Below are positions 44,627 through 57,333 of a DNA stretch of 64,000 nucleotides, one piece after another. The notes under the pieces were generated by a model. It saw only the letters and a list, made by a program, of their open reading frames with translations, did no database searches and had not been told where the DNA came from. This stretch comes from Callorhinus ursinus (taxonomy: Eukaryota; Chordata; Mammalia; Carnivora; Otariidae): the NCBI RefSeq assembly GCF_003265705.1, contig NW_020312966.1, positions 24,165,550 to 24,229,549 on the forward strand. Direction: 5' to 3'. Position 1 is the first letter of the stretch. The number at the start of each line of letters is the position of its first letter. A program made the position numbers and the translations under genes.

Positions 44627-44819
44627 AAATTTTTTAAATTTATTTTAGAGAGAGAGGGAGAGAAAGTGCACATGCCCATGGGGGCAGGGTGGGGCAGAGG
44701 GAGAGATTCCCCGCTGAGCACAGAGCCCCATGTGGGGCTCTATCTTAAAACCCTGAGATCATGACCTGAGCTGAGATCAAGAGTTGGACGCCTAACCAAC
44801 TGCGCCACCCAGGCGCCCC
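44627..44819 (-). mobile_element. Carnivore tRNA-Lys SINE, older copy
   Basis: The minus strand reads 'ggggcgcctgggtggcgcag', 'ttggttaggcgtccaactct', GA/CT tract and a T/A tail without the AATAAAT repeat. TSD is blurred ('aacttttcc' / 'ctttttcc'). Confidence 0.92.
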
Positions 44820-45239
44820 TCTTTTTCCTGTTTTTTTAAAAGTCATACTCTGCATCTCCTGTCCTATGGGAGATAGGACACCCCCCCACCATCCAAGTCA
44901 CATCACCTTGTGCATACCCAGGTGGAAATGTGTCTTCTGCAAAGTGGGCACAGGGAGCTTCCCCTTTTGAAAAGATCTTGATGAGATTAATGTAAATTGG
45001 ATCTTCTTCTTTCTGTAACCAACTATCTGGCGTTTAAAAAAGAAAAAAAAAAAAAAAAGACTTGTAGGTTGATGGCAAGCCTCCAGTTCTGCTTTGCTGG
45101 GGAAGGGAGAGACCAGTTCTCAAGAATTCCTTCACGCCACGTTGGGACCCAGAGTCAAAGAAACGGTCCACGTGTCATCCATAGGACTAGTTTTAACTTG
45201 GACAACGACAAGTGTCATTGGAGTATGGGAAGCAAGTTG
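44820..45239. other. Unassigned sequence
   Basis: An A-run with AAAGAAAA at 45036-45060 stands alone. No gene or repeat is recognised. Confidence 0.4.
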
Positions 45240-45440
45240 GCAGTATAGCATGGTATTAAAAGTACAGGTTTTAAAACTGGCAGATCTGGGTTCAAATGTC
45301 CACTTAGCCACTCACAAGTGCCTTAACTATACTTTCCTCCATTCGCATGGTGGGACTAGAAAGACATCCCTCATAGAAATTAAATGAAGTTAGTAATCTG
45401 GCACATCATAAGAACTCAATAAATGGCGGTAAATATTAAT
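45240..45440 (+). mobile_element. MIR SINE
   Basis: 'gcatggtattaaaagtacag', 'cagatctgggttcaaatgtc', 'cacttagccactcacaagtg', 'ggcacatcataagaactcaa' and 'taaatggcggtaaatattaa' in MIR order. Confidence 0.82.
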
Positions 45441-47044
45441 ATTGCTGCTGGTTGGCCACTGACCAGGTTTCTGACCACCAAATACCGGAGGTAGGAGCAT
45501 AAGGTTGGAGAGGAACAGCCTATGAGAAACTGTTATCTCCAGGTAAAAATCCTGCTGGGATGCATCAGAGAATCCCATCCTAGATTGGCTCCTTGGCCTT
45601 GAATATTTAATGCAATCCAAATCTCTTTTGCTTTTCCGCAGCATCAGCATTGTTATTCCTAGAGCCATAGAAAAGCCGCTAAGAATCTCAATAGACGCCA
45701 TGAATTACTTTGAATTACTCTCTCCTCAGCTTTGCCCAGATTCAGAAACGGACAAAGCAAGGAAAACCCTTCCTAGTTTACCTCCTGGAGCAATCCGAGT
45801 GGAGGCTGTTGTAGTGGGAGGCTGTTCACCAGTATCTCTTGGACATCTGTACACCTTTTACACGTCCCCAATAGTGAGCCAAATCGGGATGCCTGGTCCT
45901 CTTAGATGTGACCCAACGACATCATGCTTGACAAATAAATATACACATTTTTATACAAATGGATTTAAAGAAATGGAATTGTGTACTTCCCCAGAGTGAA
46001 CATAAGAGCATCTGCTAAGCTGTGGGTTTTGTTCTTTCCCTATCTTGGGATAGGCACAGGAGCGACTATGGCTGGAGACTTAGGGGAGCAGAAGCCCCCT
46101 CGCACCCGTAAGGTGAGGGAGCACAGAGCCCTCCGAGTGCCTGTCCACTCACAGGTGCAAGCGGGCTACAGGCCAGGGTGCTGTGGACTCACGGAGGCTA
46201 GCCACGGCCTCTCGCTCCCTTCCTTCAGCCTGCCTCCCTGCCTCGTAGGCGTGCTGAAGTTGGCCTGGGCTGTGCTGAGGCTGAGGCTGGGCTGGGCAGG
46301 TGGTAAGTGGGGTTGGGCAGGATCCACCCAGAAGCACAGCGAAGCAGGATGGAACCAGGCGATTCTTTCTCTGTCACCCCGAATGAGCCCATTCATTCAC
46401 TGTCCCCGGGTTCTATCTCAAATTCCTCTGCTTTGCCTCTCAGCGGGATAACTTTCTCCACCTCGGTATGACACACAAAAACAGGGGTGGGTCTCAAATA
46501 GTTGAAATTCTTTTCCGTTCACCACCGGCTCTGCTCTCCTCAAGTTTGAACAAAAGGGCGTAGTAGAGTTTGGATGAAAACCAACAGGGTTAAAAAGAAT
46601 TTTATCTTTGGATAAGGTTTTCAATGGCTGCCTTCTGTGTCCAGAGAGATCAGAGTTGCCTCGTGAGTAAGTAGAAAGCGCTTATCAACCCAAACAAATA
46701 TTTTCCCAGCTTTCCCTTCCCGGTGGGGCCACACTGGAGGCTAAAATGCAAACGGCCACCATCCATTCCTGCTGGCCCTCCACACTCTTCCTCGGCTGAA
46801 GCAGAAGGAATTCTGAATTTCACAAGGAAAGGGGTGAGGTTTATGAAACATAATGAAGGAAGGGCTTGCTTTCTCCACCACTAGGGGGCAGGTCCTTGCC
46901 TGTAGCCCTAGGCCAGCCCGCCGGGCCCTTCCAGAGCTTGCTCTGTCTGCAGATCTGGTCGTCTGGGTCTGTACTGAGGAGGCCCACGTTCTCCCGGGGA
47001 GCCCCCAACCCCAGTGTAGTCTCGTGTCACCTGCAACCCGGTAT
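45441..47044. other. Unassigned, repeat-poor sequence
   Basis: About 1.6 kb without a recognisable repeat. Several open frames of 60-156 codons on both strands at 45981-47182 overlap each other, which marks GC-rich chance frames rather than a gene. No splice-bounded exon can be argued. Confidence 0.45.
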
Positions 47045-47300
47045 GCTTGGCCCAAGTGGGTTAATACCGTAGACTCTGCAGCCATATTGCCTGGAGTCTC
47101 ACCTCTGCTTCCACCACTTGCTAATTGTGCAACCTTGGGTGAGTTACTTAACCTCTCTGTACCACAGCTTTGTCATCTATAGAACAGAGGTTATGGCAGC
47201 ACCCACCTCCTAGGGTTGTTGAGAGGATTCAAGCAGGTGATACCTATAAAATGCTCAGAAGGCTTTCTGGCTCCTAGTAAATGCTCAATAAATGCTAATT
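47045..47300 (+). mobile_element. MIR SINE, well preserved
   Basis: 'cttgctaattgtgcaacctt', 'gggtgagttacttaacctct', 'tcctagggttgttgagagga' and 'tagtaaatgctcaataaatg' cover almost the whole MIR consensus. Confidence 0.92.
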
Positions 47301-48234
47301 ACTGTTCTGGAAGCCCAAAGTAGCATAGAGAGGATGGGGCTTACCTTGTCCCTTGGCATTACTGAAACACGGAGTTTGCTCTAGACATGGCCCCTGGGCT
47401 GGACCTCCACTGTTTGACTTATGAGGAACGAACCTATAAGAAAACCCTAATCCAGAGTGTTTGCCTCAGTATCAACCTCTCAAAGACTAATCATGTCTTA
47501 GCGAAATCTTTGTCTTTTAAAAGATTTCTTTCTTTCTTTCATGCTTTCTTTCAGTAACAAAAGAAAAACATACTTGTGGTAAAAATTCATAGAATTCTAA
47601 AGTATAGAAAATGAAAACCAAAAGCATTTCTCCACAAAACCCACTTTCCAAAGACTGTGAGCAATTACTGGCTTTGTACAAAAATAAATAAATAGAAATG
47701 AAATGAAATGAAATGGGTAAAAATTTTGTTTGGTTGTTGCTACTCCAAGATCCAAACTCTTAGTTTCACTGCTTATTCATGCACAATGAATTATTCAGTA
47801 GTTACAGGACAAACATGGCCAATTCGAAAGATACTAATTTAGCGAAGTTTTCCGTTTTAGTTCTCAGTGACTCAACTTGTCTTGTTACTGTTGCCCTAGT
47901 CAGATTCATTCTCAACTAGTATTATACTTTGCTAATCACACATTTCTGAAGCCAACTGAGATTATCACTTATGCAGGCACTAAATATTTATTTTTATACT
48001 CACAAAAAAATCTCTTAGTGTCTAAATGTTTTTAGACATTAAAGAACATTTGATCTCAATGACTTGCTTACTGTGTGATTTCCCGAGAACCAGATAGAGT
48101 AGATGGCTGATATTCCTGTGTTTTCTCTACATATGAAATGGATGCAGTATATTAGTTTGTCAGATGGTTATAATAATGACTCAAGTGTGAAATACTTCTA
48201 TTCAAAAGTAGTTAAGATATTACATTTCTGCCAA
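47301..48234. other. Unassigned sequence
   Basis: Small (GAAAT)n/(TTTC)n runs near 47525-47545 and 47690-47715. No gene or mobile element is recognised. Confidence 0.4.
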
Positions 48235-48990
48235 TTGTTCAATTGGATTTCATCAAAATTAAAAACTTCTGCTCTTTGAGAGACTCTGTTAAGAGAAGGA
48301 AAAGGCAAGTCACAGAGTAAGACAAGTTCTTTGCAAAGCATGTATCTGTTAAAGGGCTCCTATCCAACAATAAGCTCTGAAATCTCAACAATAAGAAAAA
48401 AAAATGAAAATGGTCCAAAGATTTGAGCAGACACCTTACCAAAGAATGTATACAGCTATCAGAGACGCACATAAAATATACTCAATGTCATTAGCCATTA
48501 GGGAAAGACAGATTAAAGCCGCAGTGTCCTGTTACTGTGCATCGATTAGAGCGGCCAAAAGAAACAAACTGACCACAGCATGTGTTGGCAAGGATGCGAA
48601 GGAACTGGAACATGCTCATACACCATGCTGGTGCATATGTATACCAGTACAGCCTCTTTGCAAAACAGTCTGGTAGTTTCTTAAAAAGCTAAACATACCC
48701 ACCATACAACCTAACCTTTCCAGGCATAGGTATTTATTCAAACCAAAGGACAATGTATGTCTATAGAAAGACTTGCTCACAAATGATCATAGTGACTTTA
48801 TTGATAATAGCCAAAAACGGGAAATGACCCAAATATTCATCAACAAGTGAATGGAGAAACAAAGGGAATACCGCTCAGGGATTAAAAAGGAACGAACTAT
48901 GGGTACACACAACAATGTGGATTAATCCCAAAATAATTATGTTGAGTGACTGAAGCCAGATCAAAAAAGATCAAAAAAGAGTATTAAAAA
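48235..48990 (+). mobile_element. Old L1 (L1M-type), 3' part of ORF2
   Basis: 'ggatttcatcaaaattaaaa', 'caaagaatgtatacagctat', 'gttggcaaggatgcgaagga', 'tgataatagccaaaaacggg' and 'aacaatgtggattaatccca', the plus-strand ORF2 C-terminal text and start of the 3' UTR. Frames are broken throughout. Confidence 0.87.
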
Positions 48991-49129
48991 GAGGTCAGAT
49001 TATTCAGTAATGCTAAAATAAAGCAGTATGCAAATATGTATATAAACTTTGGAATCTGATTGACCGGAGTTCTAATTATGACAAAGACAGCTAGTTGTTT
49101 CCTAAGAGCCATTCTCTCCTTATCCCTTA

Positions 49130-49555
49130 ATATTAGAACCCCTGAGTCTTAGCTAAGCACACTGCTGTCTGGAATAAAGACATATTTTTTCTGACCCTCT
49201 TTGCAGGTGGGTGTGGCCATGATTAAGTTCTTGCCAATGGAATACAAGCAGAAACATTATGTGTGACTTTTGAGAAGTGTCTTTAAAGGGTGGGGCACAC
49301 ACTTCTTTGGCCTTCCTCCTTTCTGCTGACTGGAATGAGGATGTGAAGGCTGGAGCATGAGTGGCCCTCATGGGCCATGAGGAAGAAAACACATGGGAAC
49401 AAAAAAGGGTGATAACATGGAAAGAGTCCCACATCTTGACATCTTGGAGCATCATATCAGCCCTGCATTATTTGCTTCTGGCCTATTAATACAGGACAGA
49501 GAAAAAGAAATAAACTTCTACATTTTGTTTAATCTCCCTGTTTCCTAGCATGCAC
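49130..49555 (+). mobile_element. LTR-like ancient element (tentative)
   Basis: 'gtgggtgtggccatgattaa', 'gttcttgccaatggaataca', 'ctggaatgaggatgtgaagg', then 'gaaataaacttctacatttt' with a poly-A signal, is the wording of a common ancient non-coding repeat that I associate with MaLR-type LTRs. Family not certain. Confidence 0.45.
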
Positions 49556-49760
49556 ACTTGGGCTTAATCCTATATATTGGGCAAATAACTTCCCATTTTC
49601 TAATGTATAAAATTTGAATAATTTTATAATCGTCTCCATTTTTAAGAGTTATTATGAGGACTCAGTGAGAGAATACATTTAAAACACTTGCCATTGTGTC
49701 TGGCCCCGTAGTAAATGCTCAACAAAATACAAGCTTCAGTTACTGTTACTCTTTACCGGA
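49556..49760 (+). mobile_element. MIR SINE, diverged
   Basis: 'ggcaaataacttcccatttt', 'agttattatgaggactcagt', 'tgtctggccccgtagtaaat' and 'gctcaacaaaatacaagctt' in MIR order. Confidence 0.72.
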
Positions 49761-51179
49761 ACACATCCATGATTTAGGAAGTAAAATCTGCCCTAAGGTC
49801 TTAGCTCAGGGACTGTTGTAGTAGCCGGCGTCGTGGGCATCCCCAGTGCCCTGGCACGTGGTGGGATCTGTGCTCACGCATCCCAGTGCTGCAGGAGAGA
49901 CTGGCCCCGGGGCCCGGAGAGGCCTCTAGCCAATCTGCCACCTGCTCCGATCAGTTGAATGAGCATGACTTGGAGTGGAATGAGAGCACTGGACTTGATG
50001 TGCCCCCTCAGAAAACGTCCCCGTGCATGGCATACATGACGACACCAATCCTCTCCACTGTGAACAATCCCATACTTGGAGGGATCTTCACTTTTTCCCG
50101 TCGAAAGTGGCACATCGACTGAAACCCCTAAGAAACCACACTATTTGAATCATGATCATTCTCAGTATTTTAAGCAGGGGCATCCATCCTGTAGACATGT
50201 TAGTCTTCGAGTCAGTAAACTTGGATGCGCTGGTTTAAAAGGAAAGAAGACATCTGTGCTGGGAGAAAAGGGGTCAATGACTGCTCACGATTCATGAGCT
50301 TCTTCTCTCTGAACTTGGCCAGAAAGCAGGTAGCCTGGGATGTGAAAGGCAAGAATGGGGCCAGGAGTTCCATGGGCCAAGTGATAAAAAACAAAAAAAT
50401 AAAAAATAAAAAAACACAACAACAACAAACCCCCAAAACTGACACCAACCAAGCAAAAACCCCACTAAAGTGAAAGAGAAGGATGTAATGAGCAAAATGC
50501 TTGGCACTCCCAAGTTGCTGACTGACCCTGAATCTCTTGGCAAGAGCACACTGTCCCAGGAAAGCCAAACCCAGAGGATTATAAACCCAAGAATGAAGGT
50601 ACCACTCAGGACGTCCAAGCCAGCTCATACACCTCCAGCCCCGACACTTCTTTGTCACGGGAAGTGACCCGATGACTCTGTATCCCTCCCACCCCCACCT
50701 CTGTCACACACACTTCCCATTACAGACAATTTAGGAATGAGAAGTAGGAAATTCCGGGACCATTGGCCCCCCGCCAATTTAATGTAAATCCTATAACTGT
50801 CCACAGGTCCTGGTGTCTGGGCTGATGCAGGGGGTAATTGCAGATAACTGTCTGCAAACTAGTCTCACTGAGAGTGATAAGGCACTCTGGGAAACTTCTA
50901 TGTTATTTTACATGATTTGGGACAGTAGTTGATAGAATCATTGACAGAGTCAACACTCAAGGGCTGTAGGGGTGCTGGAATAATGTAACCAAAATAGGTC
51001 AACCTACATTAGCTACAGATGATGAGGTCCTGCATTTAAGTTCCAGATATCAAGTGTGGACAGAGGCTGGAAAAAAAAATCTGAATAATAGTTCAACGTG
51101 ATAAAGATTACTGGAAGCACTGTCCAAACCCTCTTCCATAGAATTCTTTCAAGAGAGCCACAGTGTGTGTGTTATGTAT
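49761..51179. other. Unassigned sequence
   Basis: Includes an A/AAC-rich tract at 50386-50440. Open frames (50212-50658 minus, 148 codons) show no domain; the minus frame is built partly on the A-rich tract. No gene or mobile element is recognised. Confidence 0.4.
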
Positions 51180-51415
51180 TAATTCATGTTTTTCCAAGGA
51201 GTTATTAAATACTAGGCATTGTGGTAAGTCCTTCCTGCATATGTGCTCATTTAACCCACACAACAACCCTCTGTAGTAGGTACTATTATTATTGTCCCGG
51301 TCTGTCTATGGGGAAACTGATGCACGGAGTGGTTAAGGAACTTGCCCAAAGTCACGCAGCTGGAAGAACTCGTACTTGAACCGGTGCTCATGCTCTTAAT
51401 CACTATGTCATAGCC
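51180..51415 (-). mobile_element. MIR SINE, minus orientation
   Basis: 'tgctcatttaacccacacaa', 'tagtaggtactattattatt', 'gtggttaaggaacttgccca' and 'aagtcacgcagctggaagaa' in reversed MIR order. Confidence 0.88.
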
Positions 51416-52297
51416 CCTCCTGGCAGACTCATCAGTAAAGAAACAGGTTGAAGTTTGAACTAGAATTTCACAGACTTGTTTGAGCACTGAACACTTTTTT
51501 TTAAAGCACCCAAGTATATCCAGTAGACTAGAGTTTCTTGACGCAACAATTTGGGAACTAGTGCTAAGGTTAGCTGACCCAATGAAGACCAGCAAAATGG
51601 TACTGTTGCCAAAAAACTGGAATAATGCCGTGTGGCAACAGAAGTATTCTACTCAAGAGATGTGGTTGTTCGACTGTGTGCTCTGTGCTTGTGGGAGCAT
51701 CATGCTTCATCATAAACCAAGGACAACTGAGAGTCTGAGCATCACTGTCAGGTGAGGGCCAGCTGACGTCACTGGGGAGGTAGAGTCTGGAGAGGAGAGG
51801 AGGTGGGGTTCATTTCTTTAGCTTCTGTGTATCCCCACACAGGACGGAAGTGGGATCAACAGGTAAAAGTTATAAAGAATCAAACTTCTACTCAGGATAC
51901 AGGAGAATTTTCTAGACCATAACTGGCATTTTGTGAAGTGTTGAATAGCTGACTCCCTGGGACAGCCGAGCAGGAGGCTGGCTGTGGGCACAGCTGGGGT
52001 GGCAGCCAGGCGCAGCGGGGACAGTGAAGTCGGGTCCCGGCCTGCCCCTCTGGCCTCAGTGCCCTCAGCAGGCAAATGGAGGTAGGATGCATACTTCACA
52101 GGGTTCTGTCCACCGAGGTGAGGGTCGAAAGAGGTTTAATGACGACAGGCCTAATGGGTGGTGTCGTGCGGGAAATTGTGACACAGAGGAAATCTCCAAG
52201 AATAGACCACCAGACACACCATCCCGGGGCTCATGGAGCAGAGAGGCTCACAGGCCAAATTGAAAAGCCCAAATCACGTATTTGATGAAATCATTTA
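51416..52297. other. Unassigned sequence
   Basis: No gene or repeat recognised. Confidence 0.4.
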
Positions 52298-52311
52298 AAG
52301 CACACAAAGAG

Positions 52312-52416
52312 GGGCGCCCGGGTGGCTCAGTCCGTTAAGCATCCAACTTGATCTCAGCTCGGGTCTTGATCTCATGGGTCGTGAGTTCAAGCCCCACATT
52401 GGGGGGTTGGAGAAAA
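52312..52416 (+). mobile_element. Carnivore SINE, short form
   Basis: 'gggcgcccgggtggctcagt', 'gtgagttcaagccccacatt' and an A-tail after 'ggggggttggag', without the CT segment. TSD 'aagcacacaaagag' (52298-52311) and 'aagcatgcaaagag' (52417-52430), two mismatches. Confidence 0.9.
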
Positions 52417-52475
52417 AAGCATGCAAAGAGACGCAGAGGGAATAAGATGGAGTCCATTAAAATGCTTATAAAAGG

Positions 52476-52680
52476 ATGGGACGCCTGGGTGGCTCAGTCA
52501 GTTAGGCGTCCGACTCTTGATTTCAGCTCAGGTCATGATCTCAGGGTCCTGGGATCGAGCCCCGCATGGGGCTCCGTGCTGAGCTCAGAGTCTGTTGGAG
52601 ATTCTCTCTCTTCCTCTCCCTCTGCCCCTCCCCCCCCGCATTTGCTCTTTCTCTCTCTAAAATAAATAAAATATTTTTAA
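52476..52680 (+). mobile_element. Carnivore tRNA-Lys SINE
   Basis: 'gggacgcctgggtggctcag', 'gttaggcgtccgactcttga', CT/C-rich segment, 'aaataaataaaatattttta' tail. TSD 'tgcttataaaagg' at 52463-52475 and 52685-52697. Confidence 0.95.
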
Positions 52681-52697
52681 AAAGTGCTTATAAAAGG

Positions 52698-55630
52698 GTT
52701 ACAAGCATACTCCGTAAATCTTGACTGTGCAATGTTCACAACGTAAAGACCAACAGCAAACTGACAACAGACTGGCTTTGTCCCCAGGTGCAAATGCCCT
52801 TGTCACTGGTGACAAACACAGCATCCACCTTACAAGGTGAATCAGAAGGCCCTGGAGGTTTGTCAATGTCCTCACTAGTCATAATCTCATACCTAACTGG
52901 AAGCATCGGTCCTTACCCACACTGATAATGTTGATTAATATAATAAACTAACCAGGCCTAAACTGTCTTGTCATCAACAGATGGCTCGTCTTGCTTCCTC
53001 CCATTTGTCTAAGACCCCTCGCTACAAACCACAGATCTGAAATGGACTGTTTTTGAAGAACCAGCAAAGAATCTCAGTAACAGATGGTACCTAACACCTG
53101 TCGCATTCTACCCAAGGACTGAATTGCGATTTTCAGGACTCTTTCAGTCCAGAGGCAGACTTCATGAAGTAGAGCTTAACCCGAGACCAACAAAACAAGA
53201 ACTAATTAGCTGGGAACGAAAGAACAGATTTGACTGTGGTTAATGTTCCATTTTGAATTGCGTCTTAATCTCTCTGTTGAACATGGAACACACTTTCAAT
53301 TGGTATCTTGTTTCAAACTTTCCCTCAGATTTCAAAACATTATTCTATAAAAACTATTCTGATACATTTTCAAAAAAAACTCAAGGAATAATGATTCTGC
53401 AGAAAAGACGTCATCTATCAATTGATCTTAGAATCATAATTAAATATTCTGCGAAGTGTGTTTACTAAGTTTCTTTTGTTGTGATGTAGTTATTTGCATA
53501 GGTTCAATATTCAATATCTCATAATGTACCTGTGTAAATAAAACAGGCCAAGCACAGCAAAATATACTATATCAGAAATAAAGTGTTCAGTCCTGGTTTC
53601 TGGGCATTTTCTCACAAGGAGAGGGTTGGTTTATCCAAAACCTAATGATGTTTATGGTCATATTAGATCATGTGCTTTAGGACTATGTTTCAGTGTACTC
53701 AAGCGATAAAAGTCTTAGCTTCTGGACCTGTCAGAGAAGAAAACTAAATCAGCTTTAATAGACAGATATCTAAACAAAACAAAACAAAACAAAAAAACAT
53801 TGCAAACAATGCTTCTGATGAGGATGCACAACAGATAAGAAGTCAACACCAAAACAGGAACTTTGTCATTGCAAAGACAATAGGAGCAGATGACAAAGAT
53901 GTGCTACCTAGATGCAGTATGTCTTGCATCCTGTGGCTTCATGGTCTGGGGAAGGGCTTCTGAAAAGGCTGGGCTGATTGGGCTCACGTTGATATGAATG
54001 AGTTGTTTAAAAGATGCTGTTTTCCATATTGTTTACTGTGATAATGACGGTTTATAGTTTTAGCTTATCTGTATGATGTGTTGGAGGGAGAGAACTGATA
54101 TTCTGGGGGTGACGGGTCATGTGTGTTTGTTGCATTATTGAGAACTTTGTTATTCTTCAGAAGGAAAAAATCAGATGGGTTGGATGAAACTCATAAGATG
54201 TGCTAAGTCAAGCTGAGCAGTTAGTAAGTAGAGCACGTGTATGTTACACATAGAAAGAGAAGAATGGACATGCCATCCTAATATTCATGAAATAATAAAT
54301 ATACATGAGACATTACGAAGCACTAATACAAGAAAACCTAAAGACTCAGGATACAATATATGCATGAACATTCAATGTTCATGCCTTGATTTGGCCAACC
54401 ATTGATACCACCCATCACGGCCTATTGCATTCCCTCTCCAAGAAATATAAATAAAACCTATGGTTGGTCCATAGGTTAGCCACAGCTGTGGCCAAGCGTA
54501 CCTGCCCCTGTCCCCGTGTCTCTCTGAAAAGTGTGCATTATTAGCTCTGGGAACCTTCCATCTGTGGACCGCCTTGTGCAAAGCTCAGTTGTGGTCTTTA
54601 GAAATCATAGCATCAGTGGTGAAGGCTGATGTGGCAGAAAGAGAGAGAAAGAGAAGACAGGTGAGTTTTGCACACCTTAGGATTCAGGTGCTAAGGTTCT
54701 TCAACTCCATCTGCTCCCTATTTTGTTACCTTACCAGATCACTTCCCACTTGCTTCTTGCTATGTATTTTTAATTGATCTAATAAACCATGAGATTTGAG
54801 CATCTTAATTTAATCTGTCAGCCTTTGTGTTGTGTGGCCTCTGGGATAGCTTGCCTGGTAGTGTACTAGGAGGTATGTCCTGCATCGAGGTAATTTTCCA
54901 CCAGACAGATGGGATCCAGGATTCTGGAAACCTTGGCCAGCTAACTGTTAGGATCATGTTCCGCTCCTAGGCTCCCAAGGGAAATCTATAAACAGTGTCC
55001 GAGGGCCATCCGTGGAATCCACCTGTGAATTTATGCCCGTGGAATTCACAGTGAAGCCTTACTATTGGGTTCCCAGTGTGCTGGGCCATTTGGAGCCATA
55101 AGTCCTTCTGCTTAGGTTGGGTGTCCTTCCAAACTGACTTAAGTTTTCTCCTTATTCCCCAGGCCCATAGACAAACTTCAGTACAAAGGGTCAAGGAAAA
55201 AAAGAGCCTCCTGGAGACAGTGGGTAAAGGGTGCGAGTGTAATCTGCTCGCTCCAGGCTGTCCCAGGGAAGCCGCGACCCCCTTCCTGTACCTGATTTCT
55301 GGGATAAGAGAGGATTCCATAGAGACAGTTCACCATATGGACTCAGAGTTCCAGTCCCTGCGGTGTCTACCTGGGGGGTAAGACAGGGAGTAGCACTCCA
55401 CCTGGTGGTCAGCGTTGTATTAACACGACAATAGGTTTCCACTAAGATTCTGCGTACTGAGCGTTAGGAAAAAACTTGATAATTTTTCTGTTTTCTCAAG
55501 GATTCTGCAAGTGGTCACAAGACTGGATACTATACAAGGGGACCCTCCTTTGGAGGCCTTTTGGGCAGGGTAACTTTTAAAGTCCATTCAAAATATTAGG
55601 TCTTAAGAAACTTTCATAATTTGTCTTGTC
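52698..55630. other. Unassigned, long repeat-poor stretch
   Basis: About 2.9 kb with no element I recognise, apart from a short (AAAAC)n run near 53775-53797. The segment 54350-54800 ends in 'ctaataaaccatgagatttg', which has a poly-A-signal-like AATAAA and could be an unrecognised LTR. Frames up to 117 codons are without domains. Confidence 0.4.
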
Positions 55631-55639
55631 ACACAAAAG

Positions 55640-56400
55640 ACATTATGGGCAGTCCTCACTTCGCATGGTTCCCATAGGCATTGACTTCAGTTTTCATGAT
55701 TTAGTTAAGAAACACCAGTCCCTCAATTCCAGTTGCTGGGGCATATGAACTGTAAGTGATTTTGTAAAGTGCAAACTTCATTTGTATCTCCTCCCCCCAT
55801 AAATCACTTACAACAATGACTGATGTGCATTTATGACCAGTTATGTCAGACAACTCATGCACAGACAGCAGAGTGCATGGCTTCATTGCCTCCTTGTCTC
55901 CTGGTGACAAACCAGGTGACGTTTCATAAAAATGGGTCCCTGGAAGAGAGAACTGGCCAGCAAAGATAAAGATGCAGCCAAAAAACAAAAACTAGTAACA
56001 GGAAAAGTGAAATTCAAACTGAGTGTCAGGGGGCGTTACAGAAGTCATAACTGAGTGAGGAGCAGTGACTGCCCCATTGGAGGGACATGGCCAGAGGAGA
56101 TTCTCAAAGGTGGACGTACTGACAGGAATGAGGGAAAGGGTGAGCTCACACCAGCCAAAACTTCCCATTCAAAAAACTCTCAGGTATATTTCATGACATT
56201 GAACGCACAAAGCATAAAATTTTGGAAGCTGATCCACACTTAAGAGAGGAGTGGGACAATTTGCCAAGGCGTAGAAAAGATGCATGCTGCCTATTGTACA
56301 TTATACAGAAGGTAAGCACAGTTTAAACTACGTCCCATAAGTTTTTACAAAGAAATAAAACACTTCCCTGATGTTTCTCATGTTTAAACTCCAGTTACTG
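55640..56400 (+). mobile_element. Possible Tigger-type DNA transposon remnant
   Basis: The left end 'cagtcctcacttcgcatggt' then 'tcagttttcatgatttagtt' resembles a Tigger/pogo end. Downstream, broken short frames hold transposase-like pieces: a Lys-rich start at about 55930-56010 and, at 56175-56310, wording like 'ttgaacgcacaaagcata' to 'cgtagaaaagatgcatgctg', which recalls the C-terminal part of the Tigger transposase. Frames are interrupted by stops. No second inverted end was found. Confidence 0.4.
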
Positions 56401-57333
56401 AATAAACATTGGTTTTACATTTCCCACCACTCCCTTGTCTATTTATAAGTGGCACTGAGTTTTTAATGTTTTGACAAGCATTTTTAAAGTTTACGGAACA
56501 ATCATCATTCTCCTCTTGATTATTACGATCACTTGGCACAATTTCCACTTGCTGGATTGTTTTTAATGGTCCTGCACAACCATGCGACGTGAGAGCTGTC
56601 TGCAATCTTTCAAGCAGGGCTGCAAACTCAAATGCCTTCAAGAACCAGGAAAGAGAGGTCAATGGGAGAAGCAGGAAGATAAGAGGGGATATATGGCCGT
56701 GAAATCCTTGGCTTTCATGGACAATGGTAGAAACTGTGCCCTCCCTAGGAAGCTGTATCCTGGCTTAAGGGGGGCAGCCTCTTCCCAACCCTGTGAAGGC
56801 CACCTGGAGAAATACTGGCCAGGGTAGGCAGCTCTCCTAATTCTTCAGGAGACGCCTGAAATCTGGAATGATGGATGAACTGTCATAATTTTTAAACAAT
56901 GACAGTTTGGAAGGCTGAGAAGTCAGATGATTAAGAAGCCATAATGCTTCTGCTCACTTTCTTGTGGAGTAAACCTGTTGTGTCTCTGGAAGGCAGTTCA
57001 CTCTTGGAATGCATATAGGGCACCCAAAACGGGGGATGCTTAAGCACAGGTTTGTTGTTATCACATGAGCTAGGTGTTGTGCAGAAGAAAGCAGGACTCT
57101 CTAGGGAAGGAAGTAGGGAAGTTTTGCGTTTTGCTGGGTGGGAATAGAAGGCACAGAAGATAAATGGCTGCCGTAGGGGTGAGGTGGGGGTTGAAGGGAG
57201 TGGGGCCCTTCAGGTGCCCATAGACTTGGCAAACTACTTCTCAACTTGTTTAACGAGACTAGAAGTTAGCAAATTGATTTTTATAACCATTCTTAGATAT
57301 TGGAGGGACATTAACCATCTGGAATTCCTATTT
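56401..57333. other. Unassigned sequence
   Basis: No gene or repeat recognised. Confidence 0.4.

Noticed and set aside
46149..47182. Overlapping frames of 60-115 codons on both strands
   Set aside because: Simultaneous open frames on both strands reflect base composition. No exon boundaries or homology.
50212..50658. 148-codon minus-strand frame with a Phe/Leu/Val-rich segment
   Set aside because: The hydrophobic segment is the reverse of an A/CAA-rich tract, not a membrane helix of a gene.
54350..54800. Unknown LTR or terminal exon ending in AATAAA
   Set aside because: AATAAA alone is common in AT-rich DNA; no family wording or splice evidence was found. Left as unassigned.
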